From positions 12,276,001-12,340,000 of the forward strand of contig CM033121.1 in assembly GCA_019321725.1 (NCBI GenBank): a stretch of 64,000 nucleotides of DNA. The letters run 5' to 3'. Shown here piece by piece: positions 33,208 through 43,254 of the stretch. A program made the translations under genes and the position numbers. Below the pieces are notes generated by a model. It was not told the origin of the DNA. It did no database searches and saw only the letters and a program-made list of their open reading frames with translations. Every line of letters starts with the position of its first letter. The stretch's first letter is position 1. This DNA comes from Paulownia fortunei (taxonomy: Eukaryota > Streptophyta > Magnoliopsida > Lamiales > Paulowniaceae).

Positions 33208-34891
33208 TGTTGCGAAAATTCATGAACGCAAGTGCACGTTATCGTATACAAGTAATAAAGTGATGAGTGAATTATCGTTCCCACGAGGATTGTTGATTTA
33301 TTAAGTACCAAAATTTTATTAACTCTAATTTTATTTGAATAAACGAAATTCGATGCTGATGTTTATGATTACTAACAAAATCTAACTAGACTAAACAAAT
33401 AATCAAAATCAACTAAAGATGAAATTCAATAACTAAAAGCCTAGGGTTATGATTTCATCGTCATTAGTTTGAATTGAATAATTCATCTCATCAATCTCAA
33501 TTTCTTTCCCAAGTGATAGTCGAGAATTTCTAAATTATCCACTAGCCTCTCCCAAGGTCTAATGAAAATATCATCAATCGTTAACCCACTATATTCCTAT
33601 GTGAATTACAATAATCAATAATTCATTAGGTTCTATGGAGTCTCAAACATGACTACACAAATCATGGAAGTATATTCCTATCTCACATGCAATTTATGAT
33701 TTTTTACACATAGAACTAAATACATATATTACCTCTGGGGTCAACATGATTAGCAAATCATTCAATTAGTTGCCAAGTAATTGAAAGCATTAAGAACAAT
33801 GTAGAAAACTCAACTTGAAAATTAAATCAAGAATTGAATTGATACAAATATTCAAAACATCATAATTAGATTGCATCACAACCCTAGAAAAATAAATTAG
33901 TTCATAATGATAAAAATGAAAGACAACCTAACAATATTCATAAACATAACTAATGAGAGAAATATGAAAATGAAATAAAACTTGGAAGTAGGATGAGTTT
34001 CTTCCCCTTGTAGATGTCTTCTTCTCAACTCTTGGAAGAATTCTCTCCTCTTCTTCTTCTTCTTCTTCCTTCTTATTTCTTGGCTTGTTTTCCCTTCTCT
34101 CCCTTTCTCTCCTTTTCCAAATCTAAAATGGAGGCTTTTGGAATACTTAAACTTAATGGGAGATGCCCCAAAAAGGGCATAAAATACCAATTTACCCTTA
34201 CTTGCCCGGTTGGCAACGCTTAGGCACCAATTTACAGTGCCTAGGCACTACAACATGCTACAGTCCAGTGAGAGCTACGCCTAGGTGCTGCACATTCTGT
34301 CCTGGATAGTGATTGCAATGCCTAGGCGCTATAGGGTAACGCCTAGGCACTGCTCTTGCTATCCAAGATGAGTTTCTGCTGCGCTTATAGCCTCTTTCAA
34401 CTGATTTTTCACATATTTTGAGGCTAAATTAGCTTTTGGTGTCTTCATATGAATTCTAGCTCTATGTCTTGTATTTCGATAGGAACTTGAATCAACTCAA
34501 TATAAAATCTGTGCAAAGATTTATACCTAAAATACTAAGATGTATCATACCTAAAATGTTCAGTCAAGTGTAGACTATTTAACCTGATTTTTCATGGTAA
34601 ACATAAATATTATAGATAAATCTCTTGGCTTTCCAATGATTCAAGAAACATGTCAAAAAGATATTGGAGAAAAATATTATGATTGAAATACGAACACTGC
34701 CCTCAATAGCATCAAAAAGCGGATTAATCAAAATTTAAACCAAGTTTTATGTTTATTTCCATTTTCTCCTCATTTTGCTATTACCTAAAATATTTCAAAC
34801 TAAATGCATAAAAGTTAACAATAATAATTGAAAACTAAATAAAAATTTAAGCAAATGATACTCAATTAATGGGTATAAAATCCACTTATCA
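33208..34891 (-). mobile_element. Solo LTR of a Tat/Athila-type element, 1684 bp
   Basis: Plus-strand ends are TGTTGCGAAAATTC and CCACTTATCA. On minus it begins TGATAAGTGG like the LTR at 8356-9990, but the interior differs. Flanks are CCTAA (33203-33207) and CCTGA (34892-34896), a probable TSD with one mismatch. It interrupts the gag of another element. It carries TTCTTC repeats (about 34037-34070) and the hallmark word CGCAAGTGCACG near 33230. Confidence 0.8.
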
Positions 34892-35960
34892 CCTGATTAT
34901 TTTTAGTTCGAGGACGATGACCTTTTTTAAGCTCGCATGGATATTTTCTCTTTTCCACCTTTTGCAATCATTGCTTATTCTTGATCTTTTAGAATGTTAA
35001 TTTCCTTCATGTATATATCACTAAGCCATGTTCATGAGGTGTTCGACATCAATTGGTAGCCCCAAAGCTAGAGCAGCGGCAAAATATTGTATGAAGATGT
35101 TGATCACCATGTCTATCTTGAGATCTTGCACTTCCAACACTTCATTATTGAACTAGTTGATAAAGTCCCATAAAGATTCATCCATTTTTTTGCATTATGG
35201 TAAACAGTTAGGTGACCAATCTTTTGGCTTTCTTCTTACTGGTATAGTGGAAGAGAAACTTCTTGGCTATCATTCATTGGAAATGACAATGCCCATTAGT
35301 AGGCTCGTGAACCATTCTTGTGCTCACCCCACAAGTGTAGTGATAAAAAATCAAGCATTTATTGTGTTCGATTGTCTGTACAACTGCATGACATGCTCAA
35401 ATGCAGAAAGATGTTATTAAGGGTCTCTATTCCCATCAAATATAGGGAGGTCGAGTATCTTAAAGTTTAGGGCACCCACTTCCAACAAGATGTTTGGAGA
35501 AAAGGCGAGCCTCCTTTTTGCAAAGGAAACATTACTACCCTTCTACACCTTAATTCCCTCGAGCTTTCACTCATCTATTCAACCTGATCGCTAAGATCAT
35601 GTATGTCCTCTCTTCATAGGGAAGGTCTCCATTGGTTCTTTGGTCCTTCAAAGGATATGGGTCTGTCTTTTCAAGGTGTCTCATTTTATGCAATGTGGTC
35701 TTACTAGCAACCTCCTCAGATTCATCTTCATCTTCGAGTCGGAGATGCTTGGTTCGGCTTGAGAAGGTTGGCATCCTTTGCCACTGGTGCTTCTAATTGT
35801 TAAATCGACAACACAAGTGATGTTTCAAATTTCATCGCATGTTCATGGAGAACACGTTTGTCGATATCTTGTATCACATGTTCTAAGTCTTATTTTTACA
35901 CTGAGACCATCTATTTTATGTTCTCTTCGGGTAGATTAGGTTTTGGAGTGAAGGTGAAGG
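34892..35960 (-). pseudogene. Tat-type gag N-terminal domain remnant
   Basis: Minus-strand words near 35245-35090, KMDESLWDFIN, a stop, then FNNEVLEVQDLKIDMVI, match the retrotransposon gag segment usually written QxxDESLRxYLxRFNxExLxVxDxDxxVAIxAF. Further upstream the frame at 35774-35571 begins MPTFSSRTKHLRLEDEDE. Stops are frequent. The domain continues at 33207 beyond the solo LTR. Confidence 0.65.
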
Positions 35961-36074
35961 TGATGAAATATGTTGTGGAGTTTTGGCAATTTTCTTATGT
36001 ATTTTTGTTATTTTATTAGGTGTTTCAAACATGATTATTGGTTTGACCTCTTTCCCACACATAGCGCCAACTGA

Positions 36075-37074
36075 TTTAGGAATTAAGAATACCTTTTTAG
36101 TTCAGATCGCAAGTAGTTTGATTTAGAAGCTAATGAACAAGTTCTAGAATAACTTGAAATACAAGTATACATTAGGCCAGTTGGGATCGCTCCAACTATG
36201 ATCCTTCGATATCTAAGTCAGTTCAAGATTGATAATGTTAATTAGAAAAAGTAAATTGTACAAGTCAAAACAACAATTACCTTATGACAAGTTTAGCGGG
36301 GACTATGTACATATTACCATACACATGTGTTGATCGTGATGGGGACAAATATCAACATTTGAAGGGCTCTCGTGTCACATCAACAAGACGATTTATGGTA
36401 GTTATTACGAGTTGAACCCGACTCAAGTTTTTGGTCAAGTCGGGATCTATGTAAAAATATGCAGATCTTAGTCCTATTTAGTCATAATCCGGATTATAAG
36501 GGATAAAATTGAAAGAATTGGCAAACTCATATCATATAGAGATTTGAGATATTAAATAAAATCGAAGGTTGTTTTGATCAAATTTATATGATGAAATTTT
36601 AAGATAAAATTCTTTAGTAAACATGAAAATTTGATACATATCAAATATCTAATTAAATTAAAATTCTTATATAACAAATCCTATTGTATCTCACATGTTT
36701 TGCACTACTTGTTGCCACATATATATTTTACAGTTAAGATTCTACACATGATAGATAATCGGTGTTATATAATTTCCAATAAAAGATCTTGTGTGTCTAT
36801 CTAGTAATTAAATAGTGACGGATAAGATCTTCTTGTCGTAATTCATAGATTATTATATTTTAAAGTACATTAAAAGTAGAAAACATATAATCATTGTAAC
36901 AATTTTGAAATTTGAAAATTTTTCGTTCTTTTTTAAAATTTATAATTCAAGTATTATTCTAATAATTAAGAAAACAAAAATAAAATCTCGTCTACATAAC
37001 AAAATTCATCATTAAAAATTTAGATAAATTTGGAAACAAAAATAATGCATTTATGTGTGAAGATTACCAATAAT
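36075..37074 (-). other. Probable Tat-type LTR fragment and unclassified flank
   Basis: The first 400 bases (to about 36480) look like the LTR of the minus-strand Tat-type element. It ends at a 12-bp palindrome TAATCCGGATTA near 36490. From 36490 to 37074 the sequence is AT-rich and I see no feature in it. Confidence 0.45.
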
Positions 37075-37384
37075 AGGTAAAATTACATAATTGGTCCTAT
37101 ATATTAGCCTAGGTAGAGATTTTGTCCTTTATTTTTAGGATAACCAATTATATACACTAACGTTCAAAATTTTGTAATTTTAGTATGATTTTTCCAAAAA
37201 AAAAAAAAACTAATTTGTCTTAATCATTATTGAGTTGACACTGGAGCTACTTGTGTGGCTTGAGATTTGAGAATTTTTATTTGTAGGAATATCAGTAATG
37301 TGGCAATTATGTGGACAAGAAATATAACAAAAAAGAAAAAATTACTAAAAAAGTATTTTGGAAAATTAAAATATATTTTAAAAT

Positions 37385-38168
37385 ATTAAAAAATTGCCCA
37401 TGTGGCATCATATGTGTACATATACATACATATATATATATGGTCATATATATACATCTATATAATATATAAAAGTTCTTTTTACATATATATACATATA
37501 CATATATATATATATATATATGCACACAAAAATAGATTTGGGGAACAATGGGCTTGGGGGTGGGGCTAGAATTGGGTCTGTAGTGGCGGATTGGGTTGCA
37601 GGGCTGGGTTTCGGAGGCTGGGGTGGGGGTTGGACTGGTTTCGAGGGTTGGGGTTGGATTGGTTGCGGGGTACATATACATACATATGCATATATATGGT
37701 CATTTATATATGCGTATACATACATACATATATACAGGGGCGAAGCTAGGGGTGGGCAGCTCAACTCCAATTTTTTTTTAATTAAGTATAGATTTTATAC
37801 ATAAAATTGTTAAATTTTAAAAATTTACCCCGTCTAAATAATAAAAAATGTCTCTTCATTTATGATGTTTAAGAAATTCTCGCCCCCACTCCCCCAATTA
37901 TCTATTTTTTTGGCTCCGTCCCTACACATATACATACTATATAAAAATGGTCATTTACACACACACACACACATATATATACATGCATATATACATATAT
38001 ATATATATTTACATGTATGTAAAGATAAAATTAGATTTAGGGAAGAATGGGGTGGGGCAGGGTAAGGCTAGAGGTGGGTTTTGGGGGTTGATGGGTTGCG
38101 GGGCGATTGGACTGGGTTTTGGGGTGATTGGACTGGGTTTCGGGGCTGGTGTTGGGGGAAGAAGAAGA

Positions 38169-38208
<40 letters not shown>

Positions 38209-38210
38209 TG
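37385..38210. repeat. Microsatellites and duplicated G-rich block
   Basis: (AT)n and TACATA-type tracts at 37420-37530, 37670-37735 and 37925-38020. Two related G-rich blocks follow (37540-37672 and 38041-38160), each preceded by AAAATTAGATTT-GGGAA-type sequence, suggesting a segmental duplication. (GAA)5 then (GTA)12 lie at 38158-38208. Open frames here are low-complexity artefacts. Confidence 0.85.
38076..38103 (+). other. G-quadruplex-forming motif
   Basis: Four G runs (3, 5, 3, 4) separated by loops of 4, 5 and 4 bases fit the standard G3+N1-7 rule. Confidence 0.7.
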
Positions 38211-38212
38211 TA

Positions 38213-38402
38213 GGGTGGGGGTAGAAGGTTGAAGATGAAGATGATATTTTCTTTCGGTTTTCATTGTTTTTTCTAAATATTTTATTTTGAATTAAAATAT
38301 GAAGAAGTGGTGTGTGTGGGGTGGGGTAGCAGGTTGAAGATGAAGATGATATTTTCTTTTGATTTTCATTGTTTTTTTCTATATATTTTTTTTTGAATTA
38401 AA
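38213..38402 (+). repeat. Tandem duplication of about 105 bp
   Basis: GGTTGAAGATGAAGATGATA followed by TTTTCTTT-GTTTTCATTGTTTTTT and GAATTAAAATAT occurs at about 38226-38300 and again at about 38332-38402, with over 90 per cent identity by eye. Confidence 0.85.
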
Positions 38403-39212
38403 ATATATTAATTTTTATTGTCTAAATTATGTTTTATTTTTATTTATTTAAACTTTGAATTTAAATGTATTTTCTAGTCTTCAAATATTAAATTTTGTAT
38501 ATATAATAGCACAAAAATAAATAATAATTATAAATGTATGTATTTATAAATTTAATATATATAAATATAATAATTTGTTATTCTGTACGAATAGTAAATT
38601 GAATAAAAAATTGATATTGAACCATATATTGATTTTTCATAAAAGTAAAACCGATCATCAAACTGAATTTTTTATTATGTATTGAATTTTTTATTTCGAT
38701 TTGGTATGTACTAATTTTTTTATTTTAGTTCGCCACGTATCGAATTATTGGTTTTCCTTTGAATTATTAAAAACCCATAATATATCGTTTCATTTTGCCA
38801 AACTTGCATTACATTTTTAGTCCGTATATGCTTTGCTTGTTTTTCAAATTATTTTTTAAAACACTTCAAAAATAATCTTCTTTTTCAAGTATATTTTCAA
38901 TGCCTAAATGCAATCGATATTCAACAACAATGTCCAATTTCTAAAAATATTCTTTATTTTGTATTTAAAAACAATTAAATTTATCAAATCAATATGTCAA
39001 TCGATAATTTTTTTTGTTCACTAATCCTAAAATTTTAATTTTCACATGGAAAATCTTATGAAAACATTTTAGAAAAAAGAATATATGAATATAAAACGAA
39101 TCCGAACCTAGTACAAATAATTAAATTCAGTTAATTACCCTTGAGCAATATTAGTACAAAAGAATTATTTTCCCAGCTTTTTAATTATTACTCTAAATAT
39201 ATAAATAAAGAA
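38403..39212. other. AT-rich 3' flank of the sugar transporter gene
   Basis: No coding signal. On minus, an AATAAA at 38958-38953 could be the transporter's poly(A) signal, about 255 bases after the stop. Confidence 0.4.
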
Positions 39213-40920
39213 CTAAACACCATGATCAGTATTAGTTCTGTTGTGGTCGAGACCCACAGCGTCATCTGGGATGTACTTGCCCCAGAACCAGTGAGCCTTC
39301 CAGACCCTATTCATCTCCTCAATGGGCATGTTCTTGGTCTCCGGCACGAAGAAGTAGACGAAAGTGGTCATCAACGTCACCCAACCCGCGAAGAAGAAGA
39401 AGAGTCCGAACTTCAAATGGCATAGCGCTGACAAGAAAAGTTGACCGATGATGAAAGTGAAGAACATGTTGACAGACACGTTAATGGACTGTCCGGCCGA
39501 TCGGGTCTCCAAAGGATGGATTTCGCTGGGAACCAACCACCCCAACGGGCCCCAAGACCAGGCGAAAGCAGCCACGTAAATGCAGATCAAGGCCAACGCC
39601 AGATTGCCTAAATCCTTGCTGAAGGCCCCTTCTCCAGCAACTCCAAACACCTTGTATATCAGGACTCCAACACTTATCTGACAGATGATCATCTGAATTC
39701 CACCTTCCAGGAACAAGACCCTCCTCCCGAACTTGTCGACAGTGAAGATCGAGACGAAGGTGGCGAACACATTCACCAGGCCAGTAACCACGGCAGACAT
39801 GAGCGAGGCCTCATCTCCAAATCCCAAAGTCTTGAAAAGCACGGGGGCGTAGAACATGATCACGTTGATGCCCGTCAGTTGCTGGAAGAGGGGGATCAAA
39901 CTGGTGATCACCAACTGTGGCCTGTACTGGGGCTGCAAGATTGTTTTCCAGGGGTGCTGCACTCTCTGTGAGGCTTCGCTGGCTTCCAACAGATCCCTGA
40001 ACTCTTCGTCCACGGCTTCTGTGCCACGGATTTTCTGCAACATTGCTCTAGCTTCTTCCTTCTGGCCTCTTTCTATCATGGAATTGGGAGTGTCAGGCAG
40101 GAAGAGTGCTCCTATTGTCATGATCAAAGCCGGGGCAGCTGCCAAGGCTAGTGAAACTCTCCATCCATTCGCCTTCATGTGTGCGGTGCCGTAGTTCACC
40201 AGGTTGGCCGCAAAAATGCCGATGGTGGTGGCCATCTGGAAGCCGATGTTGAGAGCCCCTCTCAGCTTGGCCGGAGCCATTTCTGAGAGGTAGACAGGGA
40301 CGGATTGGTTAGCATACCCGATGCCAACACCGAGCAGTAAACGGCCGATGATGAGCATCTCCACGTTCACGGCAGCGCCATTAAGTAAAGCGCCGATGAG
40401 GAAGACTATGCCTCCGATGGTCATGGAGACCTTTCTCCCGAATTTTTGTGTGGTGGCCGACGCAAAGAAGGAAGCGATGAGTGCCGCCAGGTAGAGGGAC
40501 GACGTGAAGAGCGTCAGCAAGTGATTCTCGAATTTGCAGTACTGACTCTCGATGCCTGATGAGTCCTTTTGCTTGGCGTACACTGAAGGGAAGAATTTCT
40601 GCAAGAACTCGTCCATGGATGTAACTCCACCTTCAAATAAAATAAACAAGCTTCAATTAGTAATTCTATCATTAGATGCTCTCTTAACAATTACTTGGCC
40701 ATTCGCCTTACAATTGTTGTGGGATCGTGCAGTCAGATTCAATGTGGAAACTAGATGAAAATAATTAGTCGACTATGAATGCATTGTACATACCTGAGAT
40801 ACCAATGTCATAGCCAAAAATCAGACCACCGGTAGCAGCAACCAAACAGGTAATAACGACAAAAGGCGTAACACGGCCTTCATAGTTTCCTGTAGCAATA
40901 GTACCTCCGCCAACTGCCAT
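39213..40920 (-). CDS. STP-like: Sugar transport protein (STP), monosaccharide/H+ symporter; exons 40920-40794 and 40630-39213
   Basis: Two exons join to a 514-residue plasma-membrane major facilitator that imports hexoses with protons. The start is taken at 40920 ([11 protein letters not shown], the usual STP opening) rather than the in-frame ATG at 40950. Motifs in order: [10 protein letters not shown] with the proton-handling Asp38, Cys74, [14 protein letters not shown] (Arg139), PDTPNSM at 221, QQLTGIN at 292, VDKFGRR at 340, [11 protein letters not shown] at 403, Cys446 and VPETKN at 471. Cys74 and Cys446 match the lid-domain disulfide described for Arabidopsis STP10, and length and C-terminus ([11 protein letters not shown]) also fit the STP9/10/11-type group. 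No stop or frameshift. It is GC-richer than its surroundings and is the only intact host gene here. Exact substrate (glucose, galactose or other hexose) cannot be read from sequence. Confidence 0.96.
40631..40793 (-). other. Intron of the STP-like gene
   Basis: 163 bp. The minus-strand donor is CAG/GTATGTAC and the acceptor TTTGAAG/GTGG. Removing it joins ...GYDIGIS-G to G-VTSMDEF in frame (phase 1) and restores the family motif GISGGVTSM. The remaining 1418 bp of coding sequence are uninterrupted. Confidence 0.95.
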
Positions 40921-41225
40921 CTTAACTTGTTTTATCTTAACCTTTGCCAAACTAACACTTAAACAAAAGAAAGAAGTTTCGCAGATACAGAGGCTCTCAC
41001 AATAAATTCCTTTACTGCTTTCTACCCTTTTTTTTTAAATAATATTTATACTTTTTTCTTTTTTCTTTTTTCTTTTTTCTTTTTTTGGAGAGACCTTCGA
41101 ATCTTTTTATTCCTTCTTTTTTTTTTTTATTTCTCCTCTTTATCAATCTACATCTGCGTGACGATCTTATTGCCCCGCAGCTTAGTCCTTATCTTGGTTG
41201 ATGTTCTCTGACCAGAGATGAGGGG

Positions 41226-41233
41226 TATTTATA
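41226..41233 (-). promoter_or_regulatory. TATA box of the STP-like gene
   Basis: The minus strand reads GAGTATAAATACCCC. A start about 30 bases downstream (near 41195) would give a 5' leader of about 275 bases. That leader contains an AAAAAG-type purine repeat (plus 41047-41088). Confidence 0.6.
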
Positions 41234-41975
41234 CTCAAAGAAAAGGATGAAATTGTAGGTTGAACCAGCCACGATTAACAATGGACAAGCATGTTTTTCT
41301 CTTTCGTTTATTGTTCATTATCGGACTTTTAATCCGTGTCATCCGCTCTACATGAATACCAGCCATGCAAATCTTCCTGTGGCTGTCTTGCGTGTGACTT
41401 TGCATGGATTAAGGGATAAACAAGGTCTACAAGAAAAGGATGGTTGTGAAAGTCATAAATAATTATCATGTTCAACAAAATTAGATGGTTGGGCAGATAA
41501 TGGATAGTGATAAGAAAATTAGTTAACAACTTTTATATATGTCTCCACCTACTGTAGTATCTAAATTTATACGGATAAAGTGATATGAAAACAGCACTAA
41601 CAAACTTTTTTTTTTTTTACAGAGATAGGAAAGTTTCCTTATCATGTAAACGTATTTGGTTATATAGTTTATGAAATTCTGAATTTTATAGTTTTAATTT
41701 CTAAAATTATTTACCAAATTTAGAAGTGCTCTTTTTATCGTATGTTATTTCTTTGTAAATGAATTATTCAATCAATCTGTTATTGAAGTTGAATTTTTTT
41801 TAATTCAAACAATTGCCATGATCTCACGATTTTCTCTGTAGAACACGAAATGAAAATGAAGAGTTTGTGGAGGGAACATGCAGAAATTGTGGAAATTCAA
41901 TTGCAAAAAAAGAATTGTTTTTATCCATGTCAACTGAATTTTTACTCATTACATAAACAATCAGTTGTTTGATAA
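41234..41975. other. Upstream region of the STP-like gene
   Basis: No gene or repeat pairing recognised. It would hold the distal promoter of the transporter, bounded by the MULE TSD at 41976. Confidence 0.5.
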
Positions 41976-42914
41976 TTGATGGTAAGGAAAAAAGGCAAAA
42001 TTTGTCCTTTAAATTGGCCTAAATAGACATTTAGTCCTTTAAATTGGCAATATTTGATTTTAGTATACTAACTTTCAAAAATTAGTACATTTAGTCCCAT
42101 TTTTCACTGCAAAAATTAAATTTTGGCCGAAAATTATCGACATGGCATGAAAAACTCTGAAAATTAATGATATGGACTGCACTCTAGGGATTTTTGCATT
42201 TGGAGGAAAAATCAAATGATGTGACAATTATGTAAATTAATTTGGGAAAAAATAACAGAAAAAGAAGGAATTTTCCTTGCCACATAGACAAAAAGTGGAG
42301 GGAAATTTTAAAATTATTTTTCTTAAATATAAAGATTTTAAAATTATTTTGTTTTTTATATTTGTTCTTCTTCTATTTGTAAAATCTCAAAAAATCAATA
42401 TAATTAAAATGTAAATATATTTGATAGTTATTATACAAAAATACAAATTTATATTAAACTATACAATTCTAATGCGTTCTAATTACTTGTCATAAAAACT
42501 ACATAAATATTTAAAATTGACAAAATTTAATATTTGAAGACTAGAAAATATATTTGAATTCTAAACTTTAAATAAATAAAAATATAATTACATAATAAAA
42601 TTTAATATATCTAAATTCAAAATCTAATTAAACAATATAAGAAAATAGATTAGATGATATTTGTAGATTATTAATTAATTGACAAGATTAAACTAGTATA
42701 TATTATATATTTTTTATTACTTATCTTTAATTTAAATAAATAATTAAATATTGATAAATTTCATATTGAAATTCAAATCATACATGAAATTCAAGTTTTA
42801 AAAATAAAATAGAAAATAGTTAATGATAGAGTTATTCTAATAATTAATTTAAATATTTTATCTATTATTTTTATAATATTTAGAAAAAAAATCATTATTT
42901 TTTTCAATTCCCTA

Positions 42915-43254
42915 CTCCCCAACGAGCCCACCCCCACGCCCCTACGCACCGGCGTGCCCCCTCACCATCTCATCCTTTTTCGTCTTCTTGTCCGAACACC
43001 ATCATCCACTACAAGAAGCCAGACCTATACCTCTTCCTCAACTGTCACCTATCGTCCAGCACCGCCGCCCACCACAACCACAGCGCATCCACCCTATCAC
43101 CACTTTGCCACACCACGCAGCCCCCAAACCCTGGCACCCATAATGTACTCTCTTCTTGCACAACCCCTACCATGTCTTCATCTTTTTCACCACCACAATC
43201 TACTACTGCCACCCACCCCAGCTCCCTGCCTTCTTCTTGTTCTCATCCTAAAGA
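42915..43254 (+). other. GC-rich internal segment of the MULE
   Basis: A C-rich, low-complexity stretch unlike the AT-rich rest of the element. A 103-residue Pro/Thr/His-rich frame (42954-43265) crosses it into the adjoining LTR. It could be a captured host fragment (Pack-MULE) or simple C-rich sequence. No family is recognised. Confidence 0.4.

Larger units (their letters stand above)
32320..36480 (-). mobile_element. Tat-type Ty3/gypsy 5' part (LTR, gag, protease), minus strand
   Basis: Minus-strand order: LTR-like region (36480-36075, with ATATCGAAGGATCATAG), a primer-site-like TTGGCGCTATGTGTGGG (36047-36073), gag (about 35900-34900 and 33207-32930) and protease (about 32700-32320). A solo LTR at 33208-34891 splits gag. 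RT and integrase are absent below 32320. Confidence 0.7.
37075..38515 (-). mobile_element. MULE remnant, one terminus, same family as 41986-48077
   Basis: One terminal region (37080-37340) resembles the ends of the MULE at 41986: AAATTACATAATTGGTCC, ACTAACGTTCAAAATTTTG and TTTAGTATGATTTTTCC versus TAAATTGGCC, ACTAACTTTCAAAAATT and TTAGTATACT. A segment at 38515-38390 on minus (AAATTTAATATTTGAAGACT) is homologous to 42525-42650. The other terminus was not found near 39 kb, so the copy is truncated. Confidence 0.55.

Noticed and set aside
34014..34223. 69-residue Ser/Phe-rich plus frame
   Set aside because: Translation of (TTC)n sequence inside a solo LTR.
37307..38264. Several overlapping 60-124 residue frames
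   Set aside because: Low-complexity translations of (AT)n, (GTA)n and G-rich sequence on both strands; no protein family signal.
39856..40194. 112-residue plus-strand frame
   Set aside because: Antisense shadow of the sugar transporter exon.
40921..40950. Transporter start at the upstream ATG (10 extra residues)
   Set aside because: In frame but lysine-rich and not part of the conserved STP N-terminus, which begins MAVGG-like at 40920. It cannot be excluded without transcript data.
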